DNA of 64,000 nt from Struthidea cinerea (taxonomy: Eukaryota; Chordata; Aves; Passeriformes; Corcoracidae), in contig VZTI01000925.1 of assembly GCA_013397865.1 (NCBI GenBank), forward strand, positions 155,273 through 219,272. Reading direction: 5' to 3'. How positions within the stretch are numbered: the first letter of the stretch is position 1; every line of letters begins with the position of its first letter. The translations under genes and the position numbers were made by a program. The notes beneath the pieces are model-generated. The model searched no databases and was not told the origin of the DNA. It saw only the letters and a program-made list of their open reading frames with translations. Positions 1 through 13,390 of this stretch are shown here, one piece after another.

Positions 1-861
1 GCTGGTGATGGGCTCACAAAAAGCAACAGTAGGGAATTTATGGTGGCCTGGCTGCTCCCAGCACTTTTCTTATGCATTTTCAAATTGCAGAGGCTTTAGA
101 AAACAAAAGAAATAAATTGCTTTGACAAAGCTGAGGGAGCCATGAGAAGGAAGCAGTAAAGGAAAAAATAGTTTGAGGGAAGGAATCTATAAGGCAACAT
201 AATAAATTTGCCTGAAAAGAAGAGCTGCTCCTGATTTCCTGAAGTTTCTTATTTTTAAAGGGCATGCCAAATTCGTTATCTGCTTCCTAACAGTTGGAAA
301 TGAAGACTTGTGGTAATTTTGCAGCAATTTTGCATTAAACATCTGCCATAAATGCCTCTACTGGATATAAAAATTTCTATTATGAGGGAATTGCTGCATG
401 CATCAGATCAGCCTAGGAAAACTGATCTTTGCAGAACAGTTTCCCAATCTAAAAGAATAAATAATTGTGTTATCTAGAGTTGAACCAATATAATAATGAT
501 GTTTGTATCTACCCTCTGTAACAGTGCTGTTCTTTTGGTACCTTCATTGCTAAATTCCCTCAATGGTTTTGGAAACAAGGTGTTTTATATCTCTCATATA
601 AACTCCTCTATCTCCATGTGTTTTAACTCAGTTCTAAAAAGTATTTTACAGATTAACCCAAATACAACTTTTATGTAACTACAGTTCCACGATGACAGAG
701 GTGTTTAAAATACAAGTGTGAATCTCTGAACATGCACTTCTAGCTGTAGAATCTCTAAAGGAAATATTAATATGTATTGGCATGGGATCTTTTGAGGCAC
801 AAGTTAATTCTCTTCTCAATTTTGCACCATTCTGTCATTTTCTGGTAATATAAATGTGATT
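1..861. other. AT-rich unique DNA, no gene seen
   Basis: No repeat, RNA gene or plausible exon was recognised. The open frames here are about 60 codons, low in complexity and lack splice context. The first recognisable element begins at 862. Confidence 0.5.
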
Positions 862-1340
862 CTTGGGGCAGCCCTGTGCAGGGCCAGGAGTTGTGCAGTA
901 AGGACGCATGGGCAAGGACTTTGCTCATCAGATGGAAAATGCAAAGCCGTTTATTGTGCAGTCAGAATTCCCTAAATCCCAGCACCCAACAGGATATCAC
1001 ATCCTATAAACAGGAAAGATGTTCCCCACAGTGTCCCCCAATCACCTGGGGCATGGCACAGATTTCACCTATGATGGTAACAGGCAAACAATGCCCTATA
1101 AGGCCACAAACTCCAATGAACACTTCTCCTAGGCCCAGTCTGTCCATAAACACACAATCCTCTCTCAGTCCATCCCCGGTGACCTGGATGCACTCCCAGG
1201 GTCACCTCCGGGCCCAGGACAGAGCCCCTCTCTCTGATCCTCAGGGCCTGCCTCTCTTCCAGCACCCAGTGCACTCCAAGGTTGGATTTCAAGGATCCCT
1301 GTGGGTCCCTTCAAACTCAGGATATTCTGTGACTCTATTA
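862..1340 (+). mobile_element. CR1 LINE 3' end, split by an LTR insertion
   Basis: Two pieces of one CR1 copy lie on either side of a solo LTR: 862-893 (GCAGGGCCAGGAGTTG) and 1279-1340 (GGTCCCTTCAAACTCAGGAT followed by ATTCTGTG at 1324-1331). In this CR1 lineage the two blocks are normally adjacent, with 'CCAGGAGTTGGA...GATCC...GGGTCCCTTC' read through. The orientation is plus because the ATTCTGTG tail, which marks the CR1 3' end, lies at the right. The copy is 5'-truncated and encodes nothing. An open frame covering 876-1391 is simply CR1 plus LTR sequence. Confidence 0.75.
894..1278 (-). mobile_element. Solo LTR of an endogenous retrovirus, inside CR1
   Basis: This 385-bp insert begins TG and ends CA and interrupts a CR1 copy. 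The 6 bases on either side (GAGTTG at 888-893, AGGTTG at 1279-1284) resemble a decayed target-site duplication. On the minus strand there is a TATA-like TTTATAGG (complement of 1003-1010) and, about 50 bp further on, a polyadenylation signal AATAAA (complement of 950-955). A short R/U5-like stretch then ends in TGCA. This order is that of a retroviral LTR, and no internal viral sequence is attached. A 6-bp duplication would fit a class II (ERVK-like) element, but the family is not established. Confidence 0.65.
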
Positions 1341-4300
1341 ATTTCATTTTATAAGTCTGTCTTTATTTTGCCATCTTCATGCTCACCCTAAATGCACAGA
1401 ATCACATATTTAACCAACATTTCCATTGAAGTCATGGTTGCCATTCACAAAAAAAAGCAGTTCTTTGTCACAAACCAGTGCATTGCATGTGGGATGGACA
1501 CGGATTGAAAACAGCTCCTGGTCAGCAGGGCAGCTGTGCACTGCAAAATTAGCCACACCTAGTGTGTATTGAAGGGCTGAGATGCAAATTTATTACGAAA
1601 ATTCAGAAGTAGGTTTGAGAAATACCTAAGCAGTGCATTTAGAGGGACTCGTCGTACCACAGCAGCCTGAGGTTCAAGTTTCCTGCCGACCTGGCTGCGT
1701 TAGACTGTACAGGAGGGGGAAATGTTGGCAAATTTTGGGTTCCATCCTCTGTGTGGGTATATCCTTGAAGCAGCAGAGTAAATCAGATACAGGTGATTCT
1801 GGTTTCCTTCTGGAAACCTAAAAAGGCTTTTCATCAGCTCCTCTCCCGGCTGCTAATAGAATATCCAGTTTTCTCTTACGACACAAAGAGGTTATAATAC
1901 AAGTCTCATGTGAACAATTGCTAAGTGACACTATTCTTGACATGAAGCATTTCACCTCCAATTCCAACAGGGAATTGCTGATGCCAGAAGGTTTTCAAAT
2001 ACACCTTATAGCACTGTCAAGCCATCTAACAGATCATTTTCTGGCCAAGAATACAGTGGGACTTTTTTACTTCTGTGGGATCTCTAAGTGAAGATGCCTG
2101 AAAGAAAACTAAATCCTCAAAAGGTGACTGTTTGGAAAAGTAAATCCATTGGTAGGGTCAAAGCCATTTCATGTGGGTGGGTTCTTTGCTTCAAACGTGT
2201 TCCTTTTTCATTTCATTGGGAAAAGCACCCAAGTGTGTGAGTGCTCATTGTGGAGGAATGGAACATTTCTGAGAGCAGTCTGCTTACATTTCATACTGCA
2301 ATTGGTTTGCTTAATTAGGAGTTAGAATCATGTCAAGCCTGAGGTGTTGCCCAATCACTTTCCCTCGCCCTTCACTCAAGTGATAACAAAGCACAGACAC
2401 CTCATTTTGGTTCTACAGCTATAACGAAATCAAACCTCACCGTTTGTGTTAATTGTAGCTTTGGGGGATTTTTGCAGTTGTTTGTCATTAGTATTGTCCT
2501 AAAACACATGTGGTGCTGCCAGGCTGCACAGAAAGAAACATTTGGGGAGCGTTTTAGTGGCAAATGGAACAGTGAGAGCAATGAGAGCATGGAGCAGGCC
2601 TGGCTGTGCTGCCTGCTTTGGCCACGGTCCCGTGCCTGCCTGAGCCAAGGCTGCCTCCCCTCAGCTCTGGGAGCTGAAAGCATTTGGTGCAAGAAGATGG
2701 AATAATCCAACAATTAAAACTGGGAAAATTGGTGTCAGCAACAATCAGCACAGAGTAAGCAAATTTTTCCTGAACCTACAGCAAAACTGACCGGGTCAGG
2801 ACCTGAATAACCACAAAAGGATGTGGATTATTAATGGTTCTCTTTGCTAAACTATCATTTATAGATTTAATTGATGGTGATTAATTTCCCATCTGTCTTT
2901 GGGACAGGTGCCTGGGACTAGTTCCTGCATGCTCTGAAATTTCTATTCACTGGATGTCAAAATCTACACCCCAAACTGCTGTTCTATGCCCAGACCCATT
3001 TGTATTCCTGGGGATGACTTTACAAAGTACAGATAAAAGGGGTTTTGTGCATTTTTAAAATGTTTTGCCTTGAGAAAATATTGTGTATATATCATATGTA
3101 CAGCTAAAGAAAGAGACCACGTTAATAAGAAAGCCAATAAATAAAATTTATTTTATATATCTAATTCTAATGGCCAGAAATGTTCTAAATGAATATTATA
3201 ATTGTTTTGAGGCTATATCAGATATCAAGGATAAGAAGATATTTTATTAAAAGTAATTGTATTTGTGAGGGTAAGAATAGGAAAAGTAGGAATTGTAATT
3301 TTTGTTCAGAAGAGAAATGTGACGTGCTCATACTCAGAAAAAGTAGCCTTGAGGGTAAAAGGGAAGTTGAAGGAAAGTTTAAAAGGCAGTAAAAAAAAAA
3401 TCTGCTGACATATCAAACTAAAATGAATAAAAGTTTCCCTGCGTATTTTCTGATTAAAAAGAACTAGAATAAATACATAAAAATCCAAGTCCTATCTGAA
3501 ATATTTAATAATGGGGATGTTTGTGCTAAGGGCCAGCACATCCCAACTAACACTACACGTTTCAGGTCACTGCGGAGAGTGTCGGAGGCTGATGTGTGCC
3601 AACAAAATACCGACAGACCTGCACCAAAAGGTGTCCAAGGCACTCGTTTGGCCTCGTTGAGGCCAGACAGGAGCTGAGTTCCAATAAATGCAGGTCTAAA
3701 CGCATGTGAGGCACGTCTTTGTCCTCCTGAGCTCAGTGACAGCCTGGAGTCTCTTGCCAGTGTAACAAAGCTGCTCCTATGGAGCTGCCTTTAGCTTTGG
3801 GTGGGGATCTGTAACTCATGGCTTCAGCATTGATTAAGAAGATGAAGATATCTTAAGAAAACCGAAGCTGTTAAAATGCAGAAGAGCTAAATAATTTATA
3901 AATTGCCATCTCTGTAGCCTTTATTAGGCAATTAAATTCATAACAATAATACTTTCATCTGAGATGCCACATTTGTCTTCAAAGGGTCTGACACTGGCGT
4001 CACATGGTAGAATCCTTAACTACTTCTGTCTGTTCCCTGTTACTATTTCAGGACTCTTAATTCCTTGTCTCCCTCCCATGATCTGACAGGATAACTTACA
4101 TCTCTGTTGCTCAGCTGTTAAGTGTATTCCCCCTGCTAGAAATTATTTATTTTACTGGCACACGGTATATCATCTGTCATGTCCAAGTGGAGGGAAGATC
4201 TTCCTCCAATGTCTTTCCTGCTCTTTAATCTTTTTATGGAAAGCTCCAGCTTTCCCTTCAGACTGCTAAAGAGAATGCTTGAAGCTCTTCTTTCCAGCTG

Positions 4301-6110
4301 AAGGGTTCTTCTTTCCCCCCACCTCCGTGTTAGGTGCACAGGAGCGCTTTTGTGTGCTTTGGTTCTAGCACTAAAAGTCAAATATGAAACTTTTTCAGGT
4401 GTTTTGGGGTTAAATGTAGTAACTAAAACCTGAGCTGGGTATGAAAAACACATCAGTCCAAACTTTTCTGGAGTTCTATGGGAATTAAAAATAAAATTAT
4501 TTTAGATGTATAAGATACTAGAAGCAACCCACACTTCCTACTTCTGCAATGACCTTAGCAGTATCTTGCTAGTGAACTTATTTCAGTGGGTTTGAAGAGG
4601 TTTCCTTGCTTTTATTCACAAAATGAATGAAAGATGATTTTGTCTAAAGAGCTCCCACAGGCCTGCTTAGTTTTTCTGGTGGAAGTTTCGGTGATAATCT
4701 ATTTCCCATACTGGAATTTTCTCCATAATACTGTTAAAATCCCTGTAACTGCCGGCCTCTTTACTGTAATAACACTGCTTTTGGGCATTGTGACATGCTA
4801 AAGACATAAATGTATTCAGGATATTACTCAGAGTACTATCATTCAAATTGTACTAAATTTCTGGGCAAGTTAACTTAAAGTTTGGTTGCATTCTCCTATC
4901 ACCTTGTGTGTTCCTTTATTCCCTGTGGTTTTGCTTTTTAGTTGCTGACACCATGGGAATTACTGTTTCTATTTAATGAAGTATTAGCCCGGGAAAACCA
5001 TTTGTAGTCTTTTATAATTTAAGAGTGCTATTTATAGATCAGGGGCTCTCTATGGTCGTTGTCTTGGCTGGTATTTTGTTTTTTAACTATTATTCCCCAA
5101 CACACAACTTGATAGAATACATTATCTACTCTTTATATTTTCTTCTAGATTGGATAATTTTACATATAAACAAAATGCTCAAATTCCAGTTCAATATCAC
5201 CACCAGCTAAAAGGTACCTTTCTTTCCTTAACTGACTGAAAATTATTATAAATCTTCAGCTCTTCAGGAGAAGTTGAAATAGATCTGACGCTGTAATACA
5301 GATGTTTGAGCAGTTCATTTAATTAAGTATGAACAAGAAATATTTTAAAAACCAGGTTACAAAAAAAGATACAACCCTTAGTTTATAGTTGCCGCTGCTC
5401 ACAGTGGATGAGATTTTTCCAGGCACTATTTTATTTTTTTAAAGTAAAAATACATGTTAAATCACACATGTAAGATCTCAAACAAATCAGCAAGTGCTAA
5501 AGCAACCGGAAAAAATTAATTTTAATTCATTTAAAATTCAAAATTTCATTTTAATTCGTTGATATTGCATAAAATATTATCCTTGCCCCATTTTGACACA
5601 AGTGAGTAATTGCTCTCTTTTATGTAGTTTTCCCTTTTTATTTCTCATCTTGTGTGACTTAAGTTTGAAACTTAAACAGTCAAGCATGTTGTGACTCTCT
5701 TGACTGCAGGAATTGTAGTGATGCAGTGATTTCACACAATGTTCAGGCATTCCTGGGGTGGAAATCTGTGGCTGCAGACTTTGTGGCAAAATCCCTGCAC
5801 TATTTAAGCATATCTTCTGCCTTCTGTTGACATCCCCAGGTACAAAGTACCTTTTCCTGTAAAAAATTAAGATCATCAGTGCTTATGTGGATCAAAGGTG
5901 AACTTGGTCAAGCATTATACTTGCTAATTTTGCACAAACAAAAAGAAATAAAACAGTCCAGATATTAAAAAAGATTTTTTTTTATCCCAGTCTTTCCTTC
6001 CCTTGCATTTCTGTCGGTTTTTTTAAACTACCAGCAGAAGTTCCCCTGCTTCATGAAAAGTGAAATTTCCTGAGCTGTTGTGATCAGGTTGCTCAGATAT
6101 GTTTTGAATG
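1341..6110. other. Unique AT-rich DNA, no gene seen
   Basis: About 4.8 kb without a recognised gene or CR1. Open frames of up to 105 codons (for example 4136-4453, minus) have no recognisable domain and no supporting splice sites. A CpG-retaining patch at about 3530-3730 contains CCAATAAATGCAGG and could be a remnant LTR, but no ends were found. An AT-rich stretch at about 3870-3960 has several TAATT/ATTA motifs. Confidence 0.45.
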
Positions 6111-6257
6111 TCCCATCCTTGCAGTGCCCAAGGCCAGGTTGGCCATTGGGGCTTGGAGCAGCCTGGGACAGTGGAAGGTGTCCCTGCCCATGGCAGGGGT
6201 GGCACTGGATGGGCTTTAAGGTCCCTCCCAACCCAAACCATTCTGTGATTCTGTGAT
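6111..6257 (+). mobile_element. CR1 LINE, 5'-truncated, 3' end intact
   Basis: This copy carries the young-lineage blocks GTGCCCAAGGCCAGG, GGAAGGTGTCCCTGCCCATG and GGCACTGGATGGGC. It ends in two tandem ATTCTGTG units at 6240-6255, the hallmark CR1 3' tail. It is about 147 bp long and has no coding capacity. Confidence 0.9.
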
Positions 6258-9200
6258 AAACGTTTTGCTGATTATGTAATGGCCACACAAGTATAAATTT
6301 AGCTTATTCTGACATCTCATTCCAAGAGAAGAGACTACTGGAATTTTAGGGGAAGAACGCATCATAGCTAGGGTCATGTTTTCCCAGCTTCTAGGAAATG
6401 TGGGTGTCTTGTACAAGATCTTGCCCACAGATATCAGTTTTTGATACTTAATATGAAATCTCCGTCCCCTGAACTTCTGTTATCCCTCTTTGAAGCCGTA
6501 CAACCTTTTATCTTCACACCTTTGTGTAGCAAACGCGTTGGCTGCATGAGTCCTTTGGTTTAAACCTGCTGCCTGATGGCTCCCCTGAATAAACCCAGGC
6601 TCCTGTGTTTTGTGGAAGAACACATATCCGTTTGCTCTTTGCACCCCTAGCAACTTTCAGATCTCCATTATATTCCTTTCCCAGTCTTTTAGGAAGGGGA
6701 AGTTGTGCAATCTATTTAATTTTCCCTCATAGTGAACCTCTTGAGTGCTTCTGATCACACCTGTTGTGTTTGTCTGGACTTGTTCTCCATTAAATCCATT
6801 GGCCAGCAGTGAAAATAAAGAGAAAGTCACTCAGCAGTTCAGTAACAGAGCCAAGCAGAGCGTAGACTTTGGAATCATTCTTTCTGAATGTGTTATATAT
6901 TTGGAAGAAATGCAAAGTAGGCACCAGTTAGGGCTTTGCCTGCAGTCTTCAGTCTGTAATTATGTCCTGCTGGGGTAGATTAGAGACCTAATTTGTATTC
7001 TGATCACTGGAGTAGACATACATTTCACCAGGATTTGGGGTTTCTGTGGTCTGGCATCTGGTTACTCAGTGAGAAAATAAAGCGATGAAAGTTGAAATAT
7101 CCCTAGGAGTATCAGCAACATCTGCTGAAGTGAAATGGATGTGTAGCCCAGGTGAAAATTCACAAGGTGCCCTATTATGAATAACAAGACACATTTCAAA
7201 GATTATATTTGCACTGGCCTAATTTTTTCTTGGTGATATTTTATGTTCTGTAAAATAATGGTGTAATACACAACAAAACTAAACAAAAGAAGCAGCAGTG
7301 CCCTCGAGAAGAAGCAGATTGCAGAGTAAATCACAGGCACCAAAGGAATGCATTTGGAGAAGACTGTATTGAGATTAACTTTTTTTAACTGTACTACTTA
7401 TGTATTTTCTCCGAAGACACAAACAGACAATAAAGCAGCAGCATTCTGGAAGCCATAAACTGAATTAATACCATTAACCCATGTAGTGTTTTTTTCATCT
7501 GAGTGTGTAGAATTAAGCACACCGAGCAGCATCACACATCCCTGGGGTATCAATGCTTCTGCTCTTTGAGATGATCATGCTGTAAAATGAAAAAAACCCA
7601 TAACTTTAAATAAAGTTTAGATTGTTGATCTTAGCATGAAGAGAGGTGAAAATAGTGTCTTTACTGTGTTCCTGGTACTGCAGCACTTGCAGCATGTGCC
7701 AACACTGTGCCACCCTCGTGTGACGTGGGGTCGCTCAAGGCAAGGCACTCCCACGTTTCTTCCTCAAGTGCTGGTGAGTTCCCAGTCCCAGTCCTGAGCC
7801 ATTCCCTACATCCCAGTGCCCTGTTCATCTCCCTGCACTGTCTTATGTCAGTCCACTTTTGTAATACCTCCTGGGTTTTCAGTGCTGAACATCATTTGCC
7901 TAAAAGAGCTGGATTTGCATTCCCGAAAGTGTCCATGTACCTCCTGCATGTCTGCAAGGCCAGGCTGGACAGACTGTCGCTGTGCCCAGGCACCCTGGTT
8001 ACACCCACAGCCAGACAGTGCAGAACAGTCAGAAATCACACAAATGTGGATCCTGGGTTTTGGGAATGTCTCCATTTAAATGGTACCTTCCCCCTTGAAG
8101 AGCAGTGTGCCGAGTACTTGGTGTTCCAGGCTTTGTTATTGCCACTATTTTTTTCACCTGCCAACCACCTCTGAGTGATAAAAGTCAATTAAAGCTTCAC
8201 AGGACAATTAAGTACCCAGTGGAGGAAAACTGGTCAAATATGAGAATGATTTACGCTTACAACAAATGTAAATTTACTTTATAAAGAGAACTAAAAATAC
8301 GGTTTTCTCCATAATTTGCTATCAAACTACTTTGGAAAGGTTTAGCACACACAGCGTGGTGAATGCCAAGTTGATCTTGCAAAGATGAGATTCTGAAAAT
8401 ATCATTCTTTTGCTTTTAAATGAGTGAGATGATTAACAGAACACTGCAGACCATTTCTGTCGTCAGAAAACCAGACCTGTGTGTTACAGTTGCCCAGAAG
8501 TAATTTGCTCAGTATCAGAAAACATAATTAGTTACTGCAAGTCTGTAATAATTACAGCTCTGCTGTCAGAGAAATTTAAAAAACCAAAGCCCTAAATACT
8601 TCAAATGAAAGAAAAAGAAAAACCAGTAGAATGATACCTGCTTCTCACTCTGCTGTGGTCTCAATTATATAAACTCCTCTTGTTTTCCTATAGTTATTGA
8701 CCATATTTTCCTAGAGTTGCTAAAATTCCACCACGCAATTTACGTGTCCTGCCTTGAGTGATTCCAATATACATCAATGGGCTCTGTGTGTGTGGCAGGA
8801 ATTAAACAGTGCTGGAAACTCAGTGCATTTCAGGAGAAAGGCCAAATTTTAGGTAAAGAGGATTTCATGTGAACTTTTCACAATTTACAGTATGAGAAAT
8901 TATTGAAAAACGCATCATGTACTGCATTATTTTCTGCAATGATCTGGGCACAAATTAACCTGCCCAACACCTTGGTTTTTCCTTGAGTTCATATTGCTAT
9001 GAATACTTGAATTTTAGTGTTCTACCATTACAAATACAGTGCCCAAAATATTTGTCTCTGATGAGAACAGACTTGGGGAAGGAGAGGATTTTTGGGAGGG
9101 AGAACAAGTAATTACTATATACCAGGTAAGTGTTTTGGAAACATAATTCTTATTCCACTAAAGCTTATGAGTGGTTTATCATTGAATTCTTCAGGATTAA

Positions 9201-12200
9201 GAAAGAGCTTGACCAAGACTGAATGTTTTTTGAAATCTCAAACTCTAATTACATTTGTATGACTTCTACAGCAAAATTCTGCCATTGGTTTATTTCTGAC
9301 TTAACTCAGTAGTGTCCCTGAAATACCATGTAATTTGGCTCCACTTAATATTGCAACTAAAATTCCATATTTTTTTTGTGAGACTCATTTTTATTTGTAT
9401 TTTTATTTATATTCTTATTTTATTTTAGCTCTAACATGTATTCCACTCAAAGATGCCTGTAATTTTTAATTAAGTATTAAAATCACATTAAGAAAAACAA
9501 GTACTTTCAAAGCAAAATATTTTTGCTGCAGGGAAAATAGATTATTTATCCTTTAAAGGAGGGGAGAAGATAAATATTTCATAGTGAGATAAATATGTTG
9601 CTCAGTACTTAATCTTTAACATGTGCTGAAACCTAAGGGATTATGAGGGGTTGTATCACTATTCAGTTTATTACTGTAAACATTTTGTACCATGCAAGTA
9701 CAGTTTGTGTTTGTTGTTTAACTTGATTCTATTATACTGAGCCATACATAACGCAAAATAAATGTGGATTTTAACTGGAATGTGGGAGTGATTGGGTCCG
9801 GCTCAGTATTCCCTTCTGGGACAGAATTCCAAAAACAAGAGGCTCAGCTCTGTTCCATACTGCTCAGCCTGAGCAAGGGCATTAGAAAGGTTTTTTCCTG
9901 CCTTTTGGCCTCCATCCGAATGTATTGGCCAGCCAAGCAGTATCAAACAGCACACCCAAAGGAGAGAATATTTTCAATTGTTGGAAAGTCCTTCATTTAA
10001 AGTAAGCTGGTGCTTTTAGGTGCATGTCATCCTGACAGCCCTCTTATTTTCTGTCCTGCCGTGAGACAGATAATATCACAGCCTGCCATAAAGATAAGGG
10101 ACTCAGGGGCAACAAAGGACCCAAATATGGGACTTAGATTATTGATGCATTTAGAAATCACTTTTTTTCCTGTTTCAGTGAAGGTGAAATGGATAAGTTT
10201 CATAGGGACGGGGCATCCTGGATTTAAAGCTTTCTTCTCCCCACACCTTTGTGCCTGACTGCTGTAGCAGCCAGTGTTTTGATTGTTATTACTGCAATAA
10301 AAGAAGAAATAAAAATATGAAAAGGCTTATTAAATCAATGTTTACATATGTTCTTTCAAGGAAACAATGTTGCATTATTTTTCCTTACCTTTTTTGTTAT
10401 CATGCTGTGTTTTATGTATTAACAAGTTCCTATTTACAACTCCAAGTCCCTAACTAATTACAGCGACAAAAAGAACCTTTCTGTGCAGGCAGAGTTTACC
10501 AAGGGGGACTGCTCAAGTCTTTTTCATTACATCCAGCAGCCTGCAAACCCAAGCTAAGCTGCACTTTCACTGCTATTCCCAAATGCTTCGGGTTCTTGCA
10601 TTATTTAAAATTCCCTGGCACTTCAGGAAACATGGATTCTATCTGGGAAAGCGAGCCATGAGACTGGAACTTCACACTAAAATGTGGGATTTTGGTGCAG
10701 CACATCTGAGTCAAACTGAGCAGGAGCACATCAGTGTAAATGAACTCAGAGCTGTTTAATTAAGTGAAGTATAGAATTAGGGCTGAGGGGGATCAGATCT
10801 TTATATACCACTGCAACTTGCATTGCCAATGGGGTTGATTTAAAATAAAACAAAAGGCAACTTTTTCTCTTTTTCTTGTCCAGATCCAGAGTATAAATTT
10901 TGCAGGTTTCAAGTGGTTGTAGAATGAATTTTGTGCCACATGGCTTTTGCAGTCTGTCAATCCCCTCGGATAAAAAACCAATGGGAAAAGTGGGATTTTA
11001 CCACCTTGATAGGGGTGTTCACCTTCTGCCATGATACATTGTCAACATTCAGTCCCAGAGAAGGTCACCAAGCACGCAGGAAAATGAAACCAGGACTTTG
11101 GTAGCTTTAATTCAGAGCTTCTTCATGGAGAATATTCAATTACAAACAGGCATTTCTAATGCAAATTGATTTTACCCTTAATTAATCACTAAGAAGACAA
11201 TTCTAGATTGCCATAAACCCAAAAGAAGTATATTTTAGTAGCATTATACTCTGAACTCTGTAGTCTAGTGTTATTTATAAGTTCTGCCTAACAATTTTTG
11301 CAATTCAGATCTCCTCTCTTGTATTTAGAAGACTAATTGAAAATTTACTCTGAAATTTCAGTTTTATGGCATCTAAGAGACCAAAAATAAAGAAAACACA
11401 AAGATGCAAAGGGCTTGAAAATGAAAAAGATTCATGAATTTAGTCCACACATAGGAACTCAGAAGCCTTCAGATATCATGATGGCTTAGTTTCCCATTGT
11501 CCTTGTATAAAGCAATTAAATAAGTATAAAAAAAATAGAAGTGTGTGACTATTTCCAGTGACAGTCTAAGAGAGAACTTCTCTTTCTTTGGTTACTCCTT
11601 ATTACAAGTCAATTTTTGTGCTTATTTCTAGGTTTGGACACAGATTTAAGAGAAGATAAATTTTGTGCTTGAATCCATAAATACATTTCCTGGAAAGGAT
11701 TGCCTTATTTTAGTACATTCCTGTCTTTTAGGTCTTCATGACAGAACTATTCTTGATATCTGTCTCATGAAAGAGAAATAGCTTATATTCTCCTGAAAAC
11801 AGAGCTGTGCCTGCACCAGCACGTCTGACTGAGTGCTTTCATGTCTAAATTAATTGAAAATGACCCGTTTCCCTACTGACTGTATGGTTATTTGGTGGAG
11901 GCAATTTGCAGCTGACTGTACCAGACCTAAAAGTCCCTGAGCTGCTTTGTCCTCTCATTTGTGCTGGTGGAAAGCTGGGCTGGCTCTGTCAGAGGCAGTG
12001 GAACTGTGCAGATACAGACTTATCAGGGACAAAGGAGGTCCTACTATCTTTGAAAGTCAGTAAAATGACAGGAACAAGGATTTGCACGTGTCTGGAAATC
12101 AAGGTGGGTTCCAGTTTGTAACACATATTTCAACTGAATGACAACCTCCTCTTTGGACACCTCTTATAAAATTAAATTAATTTGAAACCTCTTGCCTGAA

Positions 12201-13390
12201 AATTGGAAAACCCAAACCTTCTTTATCTGTCGTGTTTATGGGCTATTTCCATATGTATTAAAAATATATTTTGTGTATATCATCTCATAAAGTTCACTCC
12301 ACCAAAAAGTAGGGGATCACAATTTTCTCAACCCTTTTGGTGACCTCATTACTTCTACAAAACTATTTCTCCCTAATTTAGTCCATGAAAAGGTGTTTAA
12401 AACAATTGGCCTGACTGAAAATGTGGAAGGAAAGGAGCTGGCATAGCAAAATTCAAAAGTCATATTTCACATTTACATCTTCAGTGGCTCCCTGTGCTTT
12501 GCCACTGAGCACAGTTTGGGCAATGAAGCAAATCCATCTCCCTTGCCCTACAAGACTGAAGAGGGATAACCAGCTGCCTTACTTCACTGTGAGAAGTCTG
12601 GAATCTGGTGCAAAATGTGATGATGTGAAGGAAAAAAATAAATACCATGGCAACCTACAGTAGTTTAGAGATATGGAAGAAGCATATGGAGGGTGCCGAT
12701 TCCATGCACTAAAGCTCATAAATCCCAAATAACCCATAAATACCTAATTGTGTGTAATGGCAACCGAGGGGTTTCTTCTTAGGGGTTACAAAAAGCTTTG
12801 TAATTATATTTTGGTTGCTAATAGCTTAAAACAATATGCTGTGTTCACCAACATTTATTTAAGAGAGGTATATGTTATGTTATTTATCACATTTCCTTGG
12901 AGGACGCACTAATGCTGTTTACAGTAACAAAGTGCAAATAATGAACGTGGAATTCACACAAGTTATTCCAAAGACAAATAGAAATGCATGCAGCCAAGCC
13001 AAGGGAGAGGATTTCCTGAATTTTGCTTGATAATCATAAGTTTAGTGATCATAGCTATACTTCGCAGATATAAACTTTCATTTATGCAATATATTTATGG
13101 CCTCTTTCTTACTGCCTTCTGACACAGAAGGTGCTGACAAATTTAAGGGCCAGGAAGGCAGTTTATTCCTCAGAACACTGAGCTAATGAGGTGTTAGAGC
13201 ATTTTCTTCCAGCTTTGGAGAGAGGATGAAAAAGTAATGCAAGATACAAGAAATTATATAACAACTTGATAATTTACCTAGAGGAGTATTTATTTCTTTC
13301 CTTTTCTCCACCCAATGTCAATTTTTATTGACAGCTTAACCACTGATCAAGGCAAGTACATGATGAATGAGAATAATTTCAAAAAGGAAA
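6258..13390. other. Long repeat-poor AT-rich stretch, no gene seen
   Basis: About 7.1 kb with no CR1 or LTR that I can recognise, the longest repeat-poor run in the window. The longest open frame (7707-8174, plus, 155 codons) has no domain, signal peptide or splice context and is treated as chance. T/A-rich low complexity lies at about 9368-9428. A patch at about 6520-6640 contains GAATAAACCC and two CpGs but cannot be assigned to any element. Confidence 0.45.

Noticed and set aside
876..1391. 171-codon plus-strand open frame
   Set aside because: It consists of CR1 and antisense LTR sequence.
7707..8174. 155-codon plus-strand open frame outside repeats
   Set aside because: No domain, signal peptide, membrane segment or splice context; overlapping frames of similar quality exist on both strands.
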